Below, piece after piece: positions 30,952 through 39,987 of a stretch of DNA of 40,082 bases. Each line of letters begins with the position of its first letter. Within the stretch, counting starts at the first letter, position 1. The notes under the pieces were generated by a model that saw only the letters and a program-made list of their open reading frames with translations, searched no databases and had not been told where the DNA came from. The position numbers and the translations under genes are program-made. The stretch covers positions 1 to 40,082 of the IMG/VR virus record IMGVR_UViG_3300023220_000259, one strand, 5' to 3'. This DNA is from a virus.

Positions 30952-31986
30952 ATGGCTAACGCTGCTAGTTCGGTACTTGTTGCCGGACAAACTAAATTCA
31001 ATCAACGTATGTTGGGTGCGGAATGGAAACTTCCAGAAAGCGCCGCGATTATCGCCGCAAATAAAGGCGAAATGGCAAACCCTGCATTTCGACAGATTAG
31101 GACAAGCGCAGGCAGAACAATAACCGCAAAGTTCCCTATTCGGCAAGCTGCCGGGGGCGCCGTGGTTCGTGCTGCTTTACACACTGGAACAAATCCAGAT
31201 ACCGACACGGAGACCATAACCTGGTCCAAGTTTGTCGAAGACTTTTCAATCCCGCTTACATTGGGTGATAATAACGTGTTTGAATGGACAGAACTTTATG
31301 CCGCTGCCCGACGAAATGCAATATTTAATCTGATTAGTAGGGTTGATGCCTCGTTCGTTGCTTCGTTGCTTGCTGATGAATCAACGGCTAGTGCTGGCGG
31401 TGCCAATGGTACTTTTAACGCTACCACGGACGAATACGAAATCCCTGCGGGTAATTCTGAAAACTTCTTCAGTGAGGTTAAAGCAATGCACAATAAGAAC
31501 CTTTACAAAGGCCAATTGATTGCGCTTGCAGATTCTAAAGCGGCAGTTTTAGAAGATAGATTGGGTCGTGATGGTATGGGAAATGCGGTAAATAAAGCGC
31601 CACAATTACAGGGATATGCTGCTATCATCCAAACAAGTCGCGCGTTGTCTGCTTCATCTTCTGATGGTTCGACTATATCTTATGAAAATGGATTGGTCGG
31701 TGTGAATTTCTGGATTCCACAAAAGAACCGTAAAACGTTGAACGCTGAAAGGGCAATGCGAGACAGTGTCGGAGACTTTGGACAGTTTACCGTACCGGAT
31801 TTTCCAGGTATTGTTTTTGCTGATTCGATCTACGCTTCGCGCTCGGATCAATCTGCGGTCGGCGGTGATGAACAAGATTTGCAAATTAATGAAGAAATTT
31901 CCTTGGAAATGGCTTATGTTAGTGCGCCTGTTAGCTCGTTTCACACAGAAACAAGCCCTGTTTTCACTAGTATTCTATTAACTTAA
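30952..31986 (+). CDS. Major capsid protein
   Basis: This 344-residue protein lies between scaffold and terminator-bounded genes. It has the HK97-type feel: an N-arm rich in Ala/Asn, then TITAKFPIRQAAGGAVVRA (about 58-76), SIPLTLGDNNVFEWTELY and a long helix (ELYAAARRNAIFNLISRVDA), and a C-terminal beta part. It is expected to be the most abundant protein. The fold itself would need structure prediction. Confidence 0.75.
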   Translation: MANAASSVLVAGQTKFNQRMLGAEWKLPESAAIIAANKGEMANPAFRQIRTSAGRTITAKFPIRQAAGGAVVRAALHTGTNPDTDTETITWSKFVEDFSIPLTLGDNNVFEWTELYAAARRNAIFNLISRVDASFVASLLADESTASAGGANGTFNATTDEYEIPAGNSENFFSEVKAMHNKNLYKGQLIALADSKAAVLEDRLGRDGMGNAVNKAPQLQGYAAIIQTSRALSASSSDGSTISYENGLVGVNFWIPQKNRKTLNAERAMRDSVGDFGQFTVPDFPGIVFADSIYASRSDQSAVGGDEQDLQINEEISLEMAYVSAPVSSFHTETSPVFTSILLT

Positions 31987-31998
31987 AATACGCGAAAA

Positions 31999-32433
31999 AT
32001 GAAAAAGAACACATTTTTATTACTTGGTTTTTTGATTGCCTTCGCTTGTTTTGGTCAAGTCCGACAACTTGCGGACGTGCAGGTCAACGAGGTTGAAACG
32101 CTATTTTCGGATGTCATAACAATATCGCGAGGGGCTGCAACGCTGTCTATCGATATGCTCTGTACGGAGGACGGAGGAACGACCGACGGGTCTATTTTCT
32201 TGCAAGTACGGAACGGCTCAGGCGGAAATTGGCAGACGGTAGGAAGCACCGAACACTCGAATTTATGGTCAGGAAATGCAGATTCATTATTCACTATGAC
32301 TGATGGTGCAATATTTCACGTTCTATTAGCTCCGGCCCCCTTTCTTAATTATAGATTAGGAGTAACCGGAACGGCGAGTGATACCACAACGGTAAGTTTT
32401 GATTATTTAATATCATACTATCTGAAAAGGTAA
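31999..32433 (+). CDS. Ig-like protein with a signal peptide, next to the capsid gene
   Basis: In this 144-residue protein the N-terminus MKKNTFLLLGFLIAFACFGQ is a good signal peptide, with likely cleavage near AFACFG-Q. The rest is a small beta domain with SIFLQVRNGSGGNWQTVGST and later NYRLGVTGT. The gene is 12 bases after the capsid gene and directly before a terminator. A secreted protein among head genes is unusual; it may be displayed on the host surface or may be a decoration protein that kept a leader. It resembles 32525-32848 in pattern. Confidence 0.6.
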   Translation: MKKNTFLLLGFLIAFACFGQVRQLADVQVNEVETLFSDVITISRGAATLSIDMLCTEDGGTTDGSIFLQVRNGSGGNWQTVGSTEHSNLWSGNADSLFTMTDGAIFHVLLAPAPFLNYRLGVTGTASDTTTVSFDYLISYYLKR

Positions 32434-32475
32434 ATCGTACTTAGAAAAGTCGATAAAAAACGAACAATTAAGAAG

Positions 32476-32500
32476 CCCCCGCAATTTGTGGGGGTTTTTG
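32476..32500 (+). terminator. Intrinsic terminator after the capsid genes
   Basis: CCCCC (32476-32480) pairs with GGGGG (32490-32494), extended by a G-U and further pairs, followed by five T. Confidence 0.8.
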
Positions 32501-32524
32501 TTTAAATTAGCTTTCAAAAAGATA

Positions 32525-32848
32525 ATGGCAAATCCAACACCCGACGAGATAGGAGGGTCAACAAAATTTTCAGCTATAGGTATTGATTCGAATGGAAACA
32601 TTGATATTGGAGAACTACGTGGTCTCTTTTCAATTCATGGATTCAAAACATTCGACACAGCCACACTGAAACTTCAGGGTTCTTTGGATGACGGTACTAC
32701 CTTCACGGATATTACGGGCTTATCATTCACCGCCCCATTTACAACTAATTTTCAATACCGTGGAAAGGTAAGAATAAATATTTCAGGAGCAGGAACGGAA
32801 GACATTGACTTCTATTTGAAACAAATTGATAGGCCAGTTTTCCAGTAA
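32525..32848 (+). CDS. Small Ig-like virion protein, putative
   Basis: I use ATG 32525; an upstream GTG lies in the terminator. The 107-residue protein has LKLQGSLDDGTTFTDITGLS and ends RVRI-type strands with ISGAGTEDIDFYLKQ. The pattern (L.G.S.DG..F...tG... and GAGTxDxxxYLK) parallels the preceding signal-peptide protein, so the two look like paralogues, one with and one without a leader. A capsid decoration or tail-attached role is possible. Confidence 0.55.
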   Translation: MANPTPDEIGGSTKFSAIGIDSNGNIDIGELRGLFSIHGFKTFDTATLKLQGSLDDGTTFTDITGLSFTAPFTTNFQYRGKVRINISGAGTEDIDFYLKQIDRPVFQ

Positions 32849-32852
32849 AAAA

Positions 32853-33590
32853 ATGCCAATCATTAAACCTATAAAAAAAGCTGTTCAACAACCTATTCAA
32901 TCTCAAGTATCACAAGTAGTTATTGACACAGCAGGGTTAATATCACACTGGAAATTTAATACGTCATCGCCATTAGATAGTCAAGGCTCTTTTGACGCGA
33001 CATTACAAAATGGAGCAACATACGGGACAGATCAAAATTCAATAGCTAATAATTGTTTATCAACTGATGGAGTAAATGACAGGGCGGATATTGACGGGAT
33101 TTTAGCTTCTATTGGGGCTACTACGATTGGTAGCTGGACCTTATGGATAAATCCTGTAGACGCTACTCCTGCAACTACAGAAGAACTATTAACTTTCTCA
33201 AATAGTGCTGATGGTACTATCATTGTTCTTTCTATTCAAACTGACGGAAAAGTAAAATCGACTTGCAATATTGCAGGTAATAGTAAATGGAAAGTTGTAA
33301 CTGATAGTGTCGTTTTATCAAATGGTGTTTGGGCTCATCTTGGTTTGGTTATGAATGGAATAATACCTATTCTGTACATAGACGGTATTGCGGTTGCACA
33401 AACGATAACCGTAACCACTGACACAACAATTTGGCTCAATGACGGGACTTTTAATAGGGGTAGAATATCAAATCTTAATTTTATTGGAAGTGAGGTTAAT
33501 TTTTTTGATGGATTAACTGATGATGTTAGAGTTTATAATTTAAATAAAACAGCTAGTGAAATGTTAGCAATTAAAAACGAAGGGGTATGA
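32853..33590 (+). CDS. LamG/concanavalin A-like virion protein, putative
   Basis: The start ATG 32853 is preferred over a TTG at 32826. The 245-residue protein has a Gln-rich N-terminal tail and then a Laminin-G-like pattern: LISHWKFN...LDSQG near residue 30, a WTLWINP strand (about 93-99), SNGVWAHLGLVMNG (about 148-161) and LYIDGIAV and FDGLTDDVRVYNLNKT near the end. Such domains bind glycans. In a head-adjacent gene this suggests surface binding by the capsid or tail. Confidence 0.7.
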   Translation: MPIIKPIKKAVQQPIQSQVSQVVIDTAGLISHWKFNTSSPLDSQGSFDATLQNGATYGTDQNSIANNCLSTDGVNDRADIDGILASIGATTIGSWTLWINPVDATPATTEELLTFSNSADGTIIVLSIQTDGKVKSTCNIAGNSKWKVVTDSVVLSNGVWAHLGLVMNGIIPILYIDGIAVAQTITVTTDTTIWLNDGTFNRGRISNLNFIGSEVNFFDGLTDDVRVYNLNKTASEMLAIKNEGV

Positions 33591-33976
33591 TAAAATATGG
33601 ATTAGCAGTGAAGGAGCATTTAGTTCATTCTGATTTCGATATAGTTACTGACGAAGGATGGAACCCAAAAGAACTATCAAATGATGTGCCTACAGAGAAA
33701 ACAATAAACGGCAAAAAGGAATATGAATTTAGTTCAAAAATCAACCTTGTAATAGTAGAGGGTAACCCATGGACAAAAGAGCATACAGATGCTTGCGATA
33801 AGTCCCGAACAGATTGGAATACCGCAAACCCCACAAACAAACTAAACTTAAGCGAAAAATTAGTCTTTACTCATTCAGAAGCGAAGCGAATAAACAAGGA
33901 CTTTCACGACAGGACTAATACAGCAATTAAAGCCAAATACCCGTCAGCGGTAACAAAGGAATACGGCGAGATTTAA
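33587..33976 (+). CDS. Unknown virion-region protein
   Basis: This 129-residue soluble protein, Lys/Asn/Thr-rich, is joined to the LamG gene by ATGA overlap. The end resembles a helix pair (EAKRINKDFHDRTNTAIKAK). No motif recognised. Confidence 0.5.
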   Translation: MIKYGLAVKEHLVHSDFDIVTDEGWNPKELSNDVPTEKTINGKKEYEFSSKINLVIVEGNPWTKEHTDACDKSRTDWNTANPTNKLNLSEKLVFTHSEAKRINKDFHDRTNTAIKAKYPSAVTKEYGEI

Positions 33977-34015
33977 TATTTTTTTTAAAATCTTTATATT
34001 CTTAATTAACACCAA

Positions 34016-34612
34016 ATGAGGAACTACCGATATAAACGTTTTATAAGGTTTCCACGAGAGGAACAACAATATTATCAAGTCAGACTTAGATATCTACCCC
34101 CGAAATCCATTATTAAGGTTTTTATTTTTAAGCTTCGTGCGATTGAAATAAGCGACGTCTACAAAATTCCGCTTTCATTCGGGGAAGTTACCATGTTACA
34201 AAATTTCAAAAAAAAAGGAAACACATTCGCAGCTATGCAAATAGTTTTCCGGTGGCGAGGATTACAAATTCCAAAATTGTTATTTATGTATACACGGTTG
34301 ACACACTTATTCGCCGCACAAAATCACATAAATAAAGAACTTGAAAAATTAGCCAAAGAGGAGTCCGATAAATGGCAACCGAAACAAACAGATCCAGACT
34401 TCAAAGCGGCGGGAAGTGATAAATTAAGTAAATTTGGAAACTATAACCCGGTTACAACAATAGCCGAGCGATTTAGTCAAACTCCCGCGAATGTTTTTAA
34501 ATGGGATTATGGCGATATTTTTATGGAGTTAGAGCAAAAGACAGTTTCTGGCGACATAATGACAAATTACAGGAAGATAAAAACTAAAAAAAATAAACCC
34601 AGAAGAACATGA
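34016..34612 (+). CDS. Tail/head assembly protein of unknown function
   Basis: This 198-residue basic protein has a beta-rich N-terminal part and ends with FGNYNPVTTIAERFSQTPAN, then VFKWDYGDIFMELEQKT. It precedes a small helical gene by ATGA overlap, a layout that looks like a tail assembly chaperone pair, but no shared-frame product is possible (a TAA blocks the -1 frame). The start lies behind ATTAACACC plus two bases. Confidence 0.5.
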   Translation: MRNYRYKRFIRFPREEQQYYQVRLRYLPPKSIIKVFIFKLRAIEISDVYKIPLSFGEVTMLQNFKKKGNTFAAMQIVFRWRGLQIPKLLFMYTRLTHLFAAQNHINKELEKLAKEESDKWQPKQTDPDFKAAGSDKLSKFGNYNPVTTIAERFSQTPANVFKWDYGDIFMELEQKTVSGDIMTNYRKIKTKKNKPRRT

Positions 34613-34890
34613 ACGAATATCAAGAAACACTATTGGAACATACTTTGGTTGCCCAGTTAATAAAAGGTACATCACTTCAATTAGAGGAGATGCGCAACCA
34701 GTTAAAGCGGGACATGGCAAGCATTTCCTTACAACTACAATGTAAAAAATTGAACTCCGAACTTTTAACACTTACCCCGATGTATAACGCAATATGCGAA
34801 AAAGCAATCGACGGGCTTGAACAAAAATACGGGGCTAAACTTGATTTCTTAAGAGTGCAAGAAGAACCAAAACAAAACGGGAAACAATGA
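34609..34890 (+). CDS. Small helical protein
   Basis: In this 93-residue helical protein SLQLEEMRNQLKRDMASISL is followed by LQLQCKKLNSEL, an amphipathic coiled-coil-like stretch. It lies in the position of a tail chaperone and overlaps both neighbours by ATGA. Function unknown. Confidence 0.5.
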   Translation: MNEYQETLLEHTLVAQLIKGTSLQLEEMRNQLKRDMASISLQLQCKKLNSELLTLTPMYNAICEKAIDGLEQKYGAKLDFLRVQEEPKQNGKQ

Positions 34891-35426
34891 CAAATGTAGA
34901 TTTCTTCCGCGATTTCGCCGAGTCAACAGCAGCGACAGTAAAGACCAAGGAATATTATTTCGAACACGATATGGAACTTCAAGTCCTTGGTAATTTAATG
35001 CAGGCTCTCGACGCAACGGACAAGCAAAAAAAGATGTTCCATTTCACGCTTCCCAAAAAGGTAAAGCCCATTCAAAACAAGGCGGGTAACACTATTGGGG
35101 TGCAGTATGGTGGCGAAATTATGATCTTAGTAAAAGCGGATCCAAAAATCCCTATCGATGTGCAGCACAAAGGCCCCGGAAAGCTTGACCCCGCGGCCGG
35201 ACGGTATACGACAAACGTCAAATCATTAATTGATGAAGGCGAAATCGCCCGACAGATACAGGAATTCGCGACACTTCAAAATATAACAAACCTTGATAAT
35301 TCCCTTTGTGATTCTGTGAATATTACAATCTTACCTGGGTCCGAAGTCTATGGCGAAATGGGATTCTTCGGGGACGGGGTTAATTTTGAATATGATTTAA
35401 TTATCATGCATGACAACAACGACTAG
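34887..35426 (+). CDS. Virion morphogenesis protein, putative
   Basis: This 179-residue protein begins FFRDFAESTAATVKTKEYYF and has a beta-rich centre with IGVQYGGEIMILVKADPKIP. It is similar in type to tail-completion or minor tail proteins that follow head genes. No catalytic motif. Role by context. Confidence 0.5.
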   Translation: MTNVDFFRDFAESTAATVKTKEYYFEHDMELQVLGNLMQALDATDKQKKMFHFTLPKKVKPIQNKAGNTIGVQYGGEIMILVKADPKIPIDVQHKGPGKLDPAAGRYTTNVKSLIDEGEIARQIQEFATLQNITNLDNSLCDSVNITILPGSEVYGEMGFFGDGVNFEYDLIIMHDNND

Positions 35427-35445
35427 AAAAACAAACACTAAAATT

Positions 35446-35733
35446 ATGATAGAATTAGGAGATAAAGTAAAAGACAATATTTCGGGATTTACAGGGATAG
35501 TCACATCATACACCAAGTTTATAACTGGATGCGATAGATGTTTCGTTTGTCCTGACAAATTAGACAAAGAGGGGTCAGTAATTGACGGGCATAGTTTTGA
35601 TGTCTTAGAACTTGCTATCGTTAAGAAAAAAGCTGTCAGTTTCAACGAGCCAAAAGAGCCAAAGGTAAAAGTCAAAGGCTCACCGCGCCCAGGCAATGAA
35701 AAAAGAACAATGGGAGAAAAGACGAATAGATAA
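35446..35733 (+). CDS. KOW-like small phage protein
   Basis: I prefer ATG 35446 (95 residues) over one at 35410 that overlaps the previous gene. MIELGDKVKDNISGFTGIVT and GCDRCFVCPDKLD match a common phage family whose core reads LGDkVkD..TGF.GiV...y..GC.Ry.v. It is likely a small beta barrel. Function not established. It overlaps the next gene by TAATG. Confidence 0.55.
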   Translation: MIELGDKVKDNISGFTGIVTSYTKFITGCDRCFVCPDKLDKEGSVIDGHSFDVLELAIVKKKAVSFNEPKEPKVKVKGSPRPGNEKRTMGEKTNR

Positions 35734-35894
35734 TGAAAATATATGGGTTCACTTACTATGAATATGGCATTTTGTATGCCGTGAACTTACCAGCAAACAA
35801 TGTTATTGAGGCGGTCACAATAGAAAAAAAGACACACTTAACATTGATTGGTGAATTGATCTATAGTAAAAAAGTTAATAATGCCAAACCGTAG
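35733..35894 (+). CDS. Small protein of unknown function
   Basis: This 53-residue ORF begins MKIYGFTYYEYGILYAVNLP. It starts at TAATG overlap with the previous gene and overlaps the next by 14 bases. The tight fit supports it being real. No family recognised. Confidence 0.5.
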   Translation: MKIYGFTYYEYGILYAVNLPANNVIEAVTIEKKTHLTLIGELIYSKKVNNAKP

Positions 35895-36240
35895 ATCATT
35901 CAAAATTCCTCTTTACCCAGGATGGATAATTGTTATTAACACAAGCGACCCGAAGGAAGTAAAAAAATTAGTAAAGGGTTACGACTTTCAGGACGGCGAG
36001 GTATACGGGCACACAATTGCAGGATTTATTAAAATAGATAAGATTGAAAGAAACTGTTATTATGTAATACTCAACACTAAACACAAACAATTCACTACGG
36101 GGTTAATATCTCATGAGGCTTTGCATGTTTGCAAAAACGTTTGGTCAGCAATTGGATACCGACCAGAGAACGATAATTCAGAGCCAGAAAATTATTTATT
36201 AGATTGGGTAGTTGATCATATTAATTTCTGTTTAAAATGA
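35881..36240 (+). CDS. Zincin-like HExxH protein
   Basis: This 119-residue protein contains TTGLISHEALHVCKNVWSAI with the HExxH motif HEALH (about residues 83-87), and a downstream acidic SEPENYLLDWVVDHI that could offer a third zinc ligand. It fits small metallopeptidase-like proteins found in phage tail regions. Whether it cleaves a virion protein, cell-wall peptide, or has lost activity cannot be read. Confidence 0.6.
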   Translation: MPNRRSFKIPLYPGWIIVINTSDPKEVKKLVKGYDFQDGEVYGHTIAGFIKIDKIERNCYYVILNTKHKQFTTGLISHEALHVCKNVWSAIGYRPENDNSEPENYLLDWVVDHINFCLK

Positions 36241-36713
36241 ACCCCGACGAAGTCTTAGCCGAAGAATTAGAACTATTAGAAGAGGACTTAATCAAGTCTT
36301 ACGACTCACTAAATTTAAGGGCTTCCGGTGAATGGGTTAAGCAATTAGATTCATTCGTTTTAAGTTCTGTTTCAAAGCTCGTCGGGGGAGTAGTGGGGGC
36401 AAAGTATACCACGCAGCTAGTTAAGGGCAGACGCCCCGGCAAAATGCCCCCCAGCAAAGTTATTGAAGCATGGATCAGAGTAAGAGGAATAAAAGCCAAG
36501 GACAGGAAAATGTCTATTAAACAATTAGCCTTCGCTATTGCGATGAGTATAAAAAAGAAAGGAACTAAAATATTCCAGAAAGGCGGCACGGATTTAATTG
36601 AATCAGTAATCACCCCATCAAGGGTTGCAAGTATTATCGAAAAGGTTGGGGAATCAGTACTCAGAGCTAACCAAGAATTATTAGTAAACCAAGCAAGAAA
36701 GATTTTATCATGA
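36237..36713 (+). CDS. Head-tail or tail completion protein, putative
   Basis: This 158-residue helical protein has KQLDSFVLSSVSKLVGGVVG, then GRRPGKMPPSKVIEAWIRVR and SIKQLAFAIAMSIKKKGTK (about 95-113), a pattern common in phage tail-completion (HK97 gp10-like) proteins of Bacteroidota phages. It overlaps the next gene by ATGA. Assignment by similarity of pattern only. Confidence 0.55.
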   Translation: MNPDEVLAEELELLEEDLIKSYDSLNLRASGEWVKQLDSFVLSSVSKLVGGVVGAKYTTQLVKGRRPGKMPPSKVIEAWIRVRGIKAKDRKMSIKQLAFAIAMSIKKKGTKIFQKGGTDLIESVITPSRVASIIEKVGESVLRANQELLVNQARKILS

Positions 36714-36919
36714 AAAACATTCAAATCAAATTTACAATTAGCGAAAAAGCTCATGCGGTTCTGCAAAGATTAATGAAAACTGAAATGTTTGGATCGAATG
36801 AAGAGGAAACAGCGAAAGCCCTTTTAATGGATAAACTTAATGAACTGTTAACAAGTGATCAGTACGTCAGATTGTTGGGGTTCACGGATCACGTACTTGA
36901 AGATTATGTTCCACATTAG
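36710..36919 (+). CDS. Ribbon-helix-helix-like small protein
   Basis: In this 69-residue protein IQIKFTISEKAHAVLQRLMK followed by EEETAKALLMDKLNELL resembles the strand-helix-helix of RHH DNA-binding proteins. Location inside the tail operon is odd for a repressor, so it may be structural. Low-moderate confidence. Confidence 0.45.
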   Translation: MKNIQIKFTISEKAHAVLQRLMKTEMFGSNEEETAKALLMDKLNELLTSDQYVRLLGFTDHVLEDYVPH

Positions 36920-37082
36920 CGAAAAAGGGTTAGTCGATGAAAACGGACGCCTGATAAAATGGAAGTTTGAAGACAAGCAGAAGCCGAAAAAATCCAGCTT
37001 TAAAAAATGGATTTGGAGGATAGCCCGGTTTGTTGTTTGGTTTTGGTTCTTCTTCTGTATGCTTGTTATTATTTTGATTTAG
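36906..37082 (+). CDS. Small membrane protein before the tape measure
   Basis: ATG 36906 gives 58 residues overlapping the previous gene by 14 bases. A basic middle (KQKPKKSSFKKWIWRIARF) leads into a very hydrophobic C-terminal span (VVWFWFFFCMLVIILI). It is probably a single-pass, C-tail-anchored protein. Function unknown. Confidence 0.5.
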   Translation: MFHISEKGLVDENGRLIKWKFEDKQKPKKSSFKKWIWRIARFVVWFWFFFCMLVIILI

Positions 37083-37095
37083 TTAAATTTGATTT

Positions 37096-39987
37096 ATGGC
37101 GGCTGAGAAAATAGTATTAGCAGAATTCGAATTTGATTTAGAACAAGTTGAAAAAGATCAAAAGAAGTTCGTAAAATCAATCAATGAAATTAGTAAGAGT
37201 CAGCGCGAATTAAGAGAGGAAACAGAGAATTTAACCGAAGCCACCGAGGAACAAACCGAAGAATATTTAGAACAAGACCGCACACTAAAAGGCCTTAACA
37301 AACAGTTCAAAGCCAACGAAAAATTACTTCTGGAAAACAAGGCCGGAATCAAGGGCCTTGTAGATGAACTGGACAGAGAAAACAAAAGCACAAAGCAAGC
37401 AGCCGACAACAATAAAAAGCTTCGAGCAATTAAATCAAACCTGAATCTAACCACAAAGGAAGGAATCAAGATAAATGATGAGATCAACAAAAAGATTAAT
37501 CAAAATACTGATTTCATAAAAAAGAACTCCGACGAACTGGTTAAGAATAGAATAAACGTTGGAAACTATCAGGATGCTGTATCGAATTTAATCCCAGGAT
37601 TAGGGGGACTGATTCAAGCATTCAAAGCTACGACTATTGGATCCAGAATAATGTCAATAGCAATGTTAGCAATTCCAATACTTGCGATATTAGCACCAAT
37701 AGTTTTATTAATAAAAGCATTCACAGACACGGAAGAGGGGATGAATAAAATCAAGCAGATTAGTGCAGGATTAACCGCCGGATTTAATGCGCTATTTAAT
37801 ATTGTCAAAATAGTTGCTCTGAGCGGGTTCGCGGCATTCGGTAAACTACTATCAGGGGATTTTTCTGGGGCGTTGGAAGAAGTGAAAAACGGAATAGATC
37901 AGGTTGCTGAGGCTACTGATGGCTTGGTAGATAAGGTTAAAAAAGCGGCGGGGGATGCATCAAAATTAGAAGAGTTAAGACAGGAATTTGTTGGTATTAG
38001 AAGAGAGAGTGAATTAACAGTTTCTAAATTAGAGAAGCAGAGAATAGTTGAGGAAGGAATTAGAGACAACGAAATAAATTCATTTAAGGATAGAGAGGAT
38101 GCGTCCAAAAAGCTATTTAAAATCAACGCAGATATTGCAAATAAAAAAGTATTGATTGTTGAGAATGAATTAAAATTACTTAAAGAGAGTGAGAGAATAA
38201 TACTTGCCTCAAATGGCAGATTATCAACGTCCGAAAAAGACGCATTAAATGAAGCACAAATCGCATTCCTTGAAGCAGAAGCAGAAAGATTAGACGTATT
38301 AAATGAGAATGAAAGAGAAAGGGATATGCTCCGTTCTGACAGGTTGGAACAAGACCTAGACATTTTAATTGACGGCTTTGATAATCTCAAAACGATAAGG
38401 GAAAGAGAACTGAAATTAGAAAAAACAACTTTCAAAAGAAAAGCTCAAATAATAGATGAACTAAATAATTTAGCACAGGAAACTTTTGAAAAACAAATTG
38501 AAACATTAGAGGAATTTAATGGCGTTCAAATAGATGCCAACGAATTAATAATGGAATCGGACACGTTAGTACTTCGAAATAAACTAACGGCATTAGGACT
38601 GGGAGAAAAGGCAGTTAATCGACTCTTTGAAGTTGTCAGAGAAAGGAGAACCGTTGAGGCAGATTTAGCCGAAGAGGCAATCGACTTAGCCGACAAAGAA
38701 TTAGCAAATACATTAAGAATCACAAAAGAACAAGCCGAAGCCTTCCGAAAGGAAGCAGACAGTCAAAGAGAATTGCGCGCCATAAATTTTGAAATAAAAC
38801 AACTAGAAGAGGAAGAACGACACAGAATTGATCAACAAGATTTAATTGACAATAATGAGGCATTAAAAAACATCCAATTAAAGGATTTAGAATTTGCTTT
38901 AGAACAAGAACGAGAATTCATTGAGGAAGACAGAGCGCAGAGATTAGACGCTATTAACTTAGAGATTGACGACGATAAAGAAAAGAAACTTCAAAAAGAA
39001 TTAGTCCAATTAGAAACGCAAAAAGCCCTCACCGACCTTGAGAGGGACGGGGAAGAGGAAAGAAAAAAAATAAGGGACGATGCCATAAAATTAAGAAACG
39101 AAAAAATTAAAGAGGGGTTTGAATTAGGAACTCAGATTCTATCGAGTGCTTTGGCGTTACAAGCTGAAATTAACAAAGGAAGGACAGACGCACAAATACG
39201 AAGAACGGAGGCTAAATTTGACGCAGAAATTGCCGCGGCTGGAAATAATGCGGAATTAGTAGCAAAACTGGAAGCACAAAAAGCAGATGCCTTACAAGCA
39301 ATTGCTGAAAAAGGAGCAGAAAAAGACAGAAAACTAAAGAAAAAACAATTAAAATTAGAATTGATAGTTGCAATCGCAAAAGGAGCAGTCGCCACAATTA
39401 CCGCACTTGCTAATCCTCCTGGCCCGCCTTTTTCAATTCCCCAAGCGATTGCGGCAGGTATTGCGGCAGGTATACAAATAGTAACAATTAAGAATCAACT
39501 TAAAGCACTCGGTGGATCAGGCGGAAGTTCCGGAAGTAGTGGTGGTGGTGGTTCTGGCGGTGGTGGTACTGTTGGCGGCGGTGCCTTTAGTGGCACCTCA
39601 TCAAGGTTAGACACAAAATCAGGGTCAACGCGTATTGTTGGAGAAACAGGGGGTTCATCAACGAGTGAAAGACGTTTTGCAAAGGGAACTTCTTTTCTAA
39701 GAGGCCCTGGAAGTGGAACAAGTGATTCAATACCGATTTGGGGTTCACGTGGCGAAGGTATAGTCCCCGCTCTCTCAAACTCACATTATGCAGGGCTTAC
39801 TCAATCAATGATAGATGGAAACGTCGGCGCATGGATGCTGAACAACCAACAGATAATCAACGGGGAAACTGGCGGTAAAGCAGCGCCACAAGCAAAAAGA
39901 CCTATAGTAGTAAACAAGGTTATTCGTTCACACGATGAGTTAATGGAAATGTATTTCTTAAAGGAAAAATTCGACTATCAGGGATAA
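37096..39987 (+). CDS. Tape measure protein
   Basis: This 963-residue protein is helical with long Glu/Lys/Leu-rich coiled coils (about 1-150 and 280-740), a hydrophobic segment (about 178-208), a second hydrophobic zone (about 755-800) and a Gly/Ser linker (about 805-835) before a C-terminal GTSFLRGPGSGTSDSIPIWG. It sets tail length; by the usual rule of about 0.15 nm per residue the tail would be about 140 nm. It precedes the distal tail genes that close the genome. No lysozyme or peptidase domain is visible. Confidence 0.85.
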   Translation: MAAEKIVLAEFEFDLEQVEKDQKKFVKSINEISKSQRELREETENLTEATEEQTEEYLEQDRTLKGLNKQFKANEKLLLENKAGIKGLVDELDRENKSTKQAADNNKKLRAIKSNLNLTTKEGIKINDEINKKINQNTDFIKKNSDELVKNRINVGNYQDAVSNLIPGLGGLIQAFKATTIGSRIMSIAMLAIPILAILAPIVLLIKAFTDTEEGMNKIKQISAGLTAGFNALFNIVKIVALSGFAAFGKLLSGDFSGALEEVKNGIDQVAEATDGLVDKVKKAAGDASKLEELRQEFVGIRRESELTVSKLEKQRIVEEGIRDNEINSFKDREDASKKLFKINADIANKKVLIVENELKLLKESERIILASNGRLSTSEKDALNEAQIAFLEAEAERLDVLNENERERDMLRSDRLEQDLDILIDGFDNLKTIRERELKLEKTTFKRKAQIIDELNNLAQETFEKQIETLEEFNGVQIDANELIMESDTLVLRNKLTALGLGEKAVNRLFEVVRERRTVEADLAEEAIDLADKELANTLRITKEQAEAFRKEADSQRELRAINFEIKQLEEEERHRIDQQDLIDNNEALKNIQLKDLEFALEQEREFIEEDRAQRLDAINLEIDDDKEKKLQKELVQLETQKALTDLERDGEEERKKIRDDAIKLRNEKIKEGFELGTQILSSALALQAEINKGRTDAQIRRTEAKFDAEIAAAGNNAELVAKLEAQKADALQAIAEKGAEKDRKLKKKQLKLELIVAIAKGAVATITALANPPGPPFSIPQAIAAGIAAGIQIVTIKNQLKALGGSGGSSGSSGGGGSGGGGTVGGGAFSGTSSRLDTKSGSTRIVGETGGSSTSERRFAKGTSFLRGPGSGTSDSIPIWGSRGEGIVPALSNSHYAGLTQSMIDGNVGAWMLNNQQIINGETGGKAAPQAKRPIVVNKVIRSHDELMEMYFLKEKFDYQG

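Noticed and set aside
34570-34612. Run of eight A near the end of the 34016 gene as a tail-chaperone -1 frameshift site
   Set aside because: After a -1 slip at the A-run the next codon is TAA, so no fusion with the next gene can form; ATGA overlap explains coupling.
37200-38435. Long minus-strand open frames within the tape measure gene
   Set aside because: They are Ser/Leu-rich mirror frames of Glu/Lys-rich coiled coils and have no separate start context.
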